From NCBI GenBank assembly GCA_910574455.1, contig CAJSYZ010000003.1:2170001-2234000 (forward strand): 64,000 nucleotides of DNA, read 5' to 3'. The translations under genes were made by a program, and so were the position numbers. The notes under the pieces are model-generated. The model did not search any database, was not told the DNA's origin, and worked only from the letters and a program-made list of their open reading frames with translations. Below are positions 63,831-64,000 of this stretch, one piece after another (the first letter of the stretch is position 1; every line of letters starts with the position of its first letter). This DNA is from Trichaptum fuscoviolaceum (Eukaryota > Basidiomycota > Agaricomycetes > Hymenochaetales > Trichaptaceae).

Positions 63831-64000
63831 ATGGCAGAGTACGACCTTGACAAGCTCATCGCACAATGTAAAGCAACCGGTGAGCATATTACGAATGCAA
63901 TTCTTTATTTCTCCATCTAATAGCCAAGCTTAGACGTTGACGCGAAGGTCGACGCGGTCACGAAGCTGAAGGATGCATTTGAAGCAGGCGTGGAGGTAAG
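63831..64000 (+). CDS. CLASP/Stu1-like microtubule-binding protein, 5' end only
   Basis: The gene runs off the window. Exon 1 is 63831-63879 (MAEYDLDKLIAQCK...) and exon 2 is 63934-63995 (...DVDAKVDAVTKLKDAFEAGVE), followed by a donor GTAAG. The joined sequence resembles the N-terminus of basidiomycete CLASP proteins (TOG-array proteins that stabilise microtubules at kinetochores and the spindle). With only about 37 residues visible, another HEAT/TOG protein is possible. Confidence 0.6.

Overview
The window is nuclear DNA of a filamentous basidiomycete, most likely an agaricomycete. Host genes are densely packed and broken by short GT-AG introns of about 50-60 nt. The best matches are fungal (PEX11, PCH2, Tctex dynein light chain, a CLASP N-terminus, a Plavaka transposase and a group III hybrid histidine kinase relic). 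No organism can be named from sequence alone.

Layout. 1-7.2 kb: gene-poor start, a small mitochondrial-type membrane protein (+), PEX11 (-) and a decayed Nik1/Os-1-type histidine kinase (-). 7190-23228: a Ty3/gypsy chromovirus on the minus strand (576-bp LTRs, 5-bp target duplication GTTTC). Its reverse transcriptase is split by a second, plus-strand chromovirus at 10117-19825 (467-bp LTRs that look identical, target duplication GGAGT). 23.2-27.5 kb: a 3'-5' exonuclease gene and a broken WD40 gene. 27.8-45.9 kb: an accessory island of palindromic short-word DNA holding a Plavaka DNA transposase, three companion genes of unknown function (one perhaps DUF6532-like) and a 383-bp MITE-like element. 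46-64 kb: an ordinary host region with a Tctex-type dynein light chain, a TPMT-like methyltransferase, a PPR-like mitochondrial protein, PCH2 head-to-head with a Sfr1/Mei5-like gene, a CsbD-domain protein, a MYND-finger protein and the first exons of a CLASP/Stu1-like gene. About 3.7 kb at 46.75-50.5 kb holds nothing I recognise.

The most unusual object is the inner retrotransposon. At 9.7 kb it carries about 2.4 kb between the 5' LTR and gag in which I find no ATG in any forward frame. That stretch nevertheless holds three long open frames stepping -1 each time, one of which resembles an integrase HHCC zinc-binding domain. Gag and pol are joined by a canonical -1 slippery heptamer directly against the gag stop. 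After pol come two further in-frame ORFs, each starting 0 or 3 nt after the previous stop. The outer and inner elements both appear self-primed in the manner of Tf1: an 11-nt sequence just after the 5' LTR is the exact reverse complement of 11 nt inside the LTR.

Functional links. PCH2 and Sfr1 are both meiotic recombination factors and share a 283-bp divergent promoter region. The Plavaka transposase and its neighbours share the same palindrome-rich intergenic DNA, which even enters the 5' exons of one of them. Spliced models below were built by eye from reading frame, splice sites and family resemblance; exon ends of the genes without homologues are less certain.
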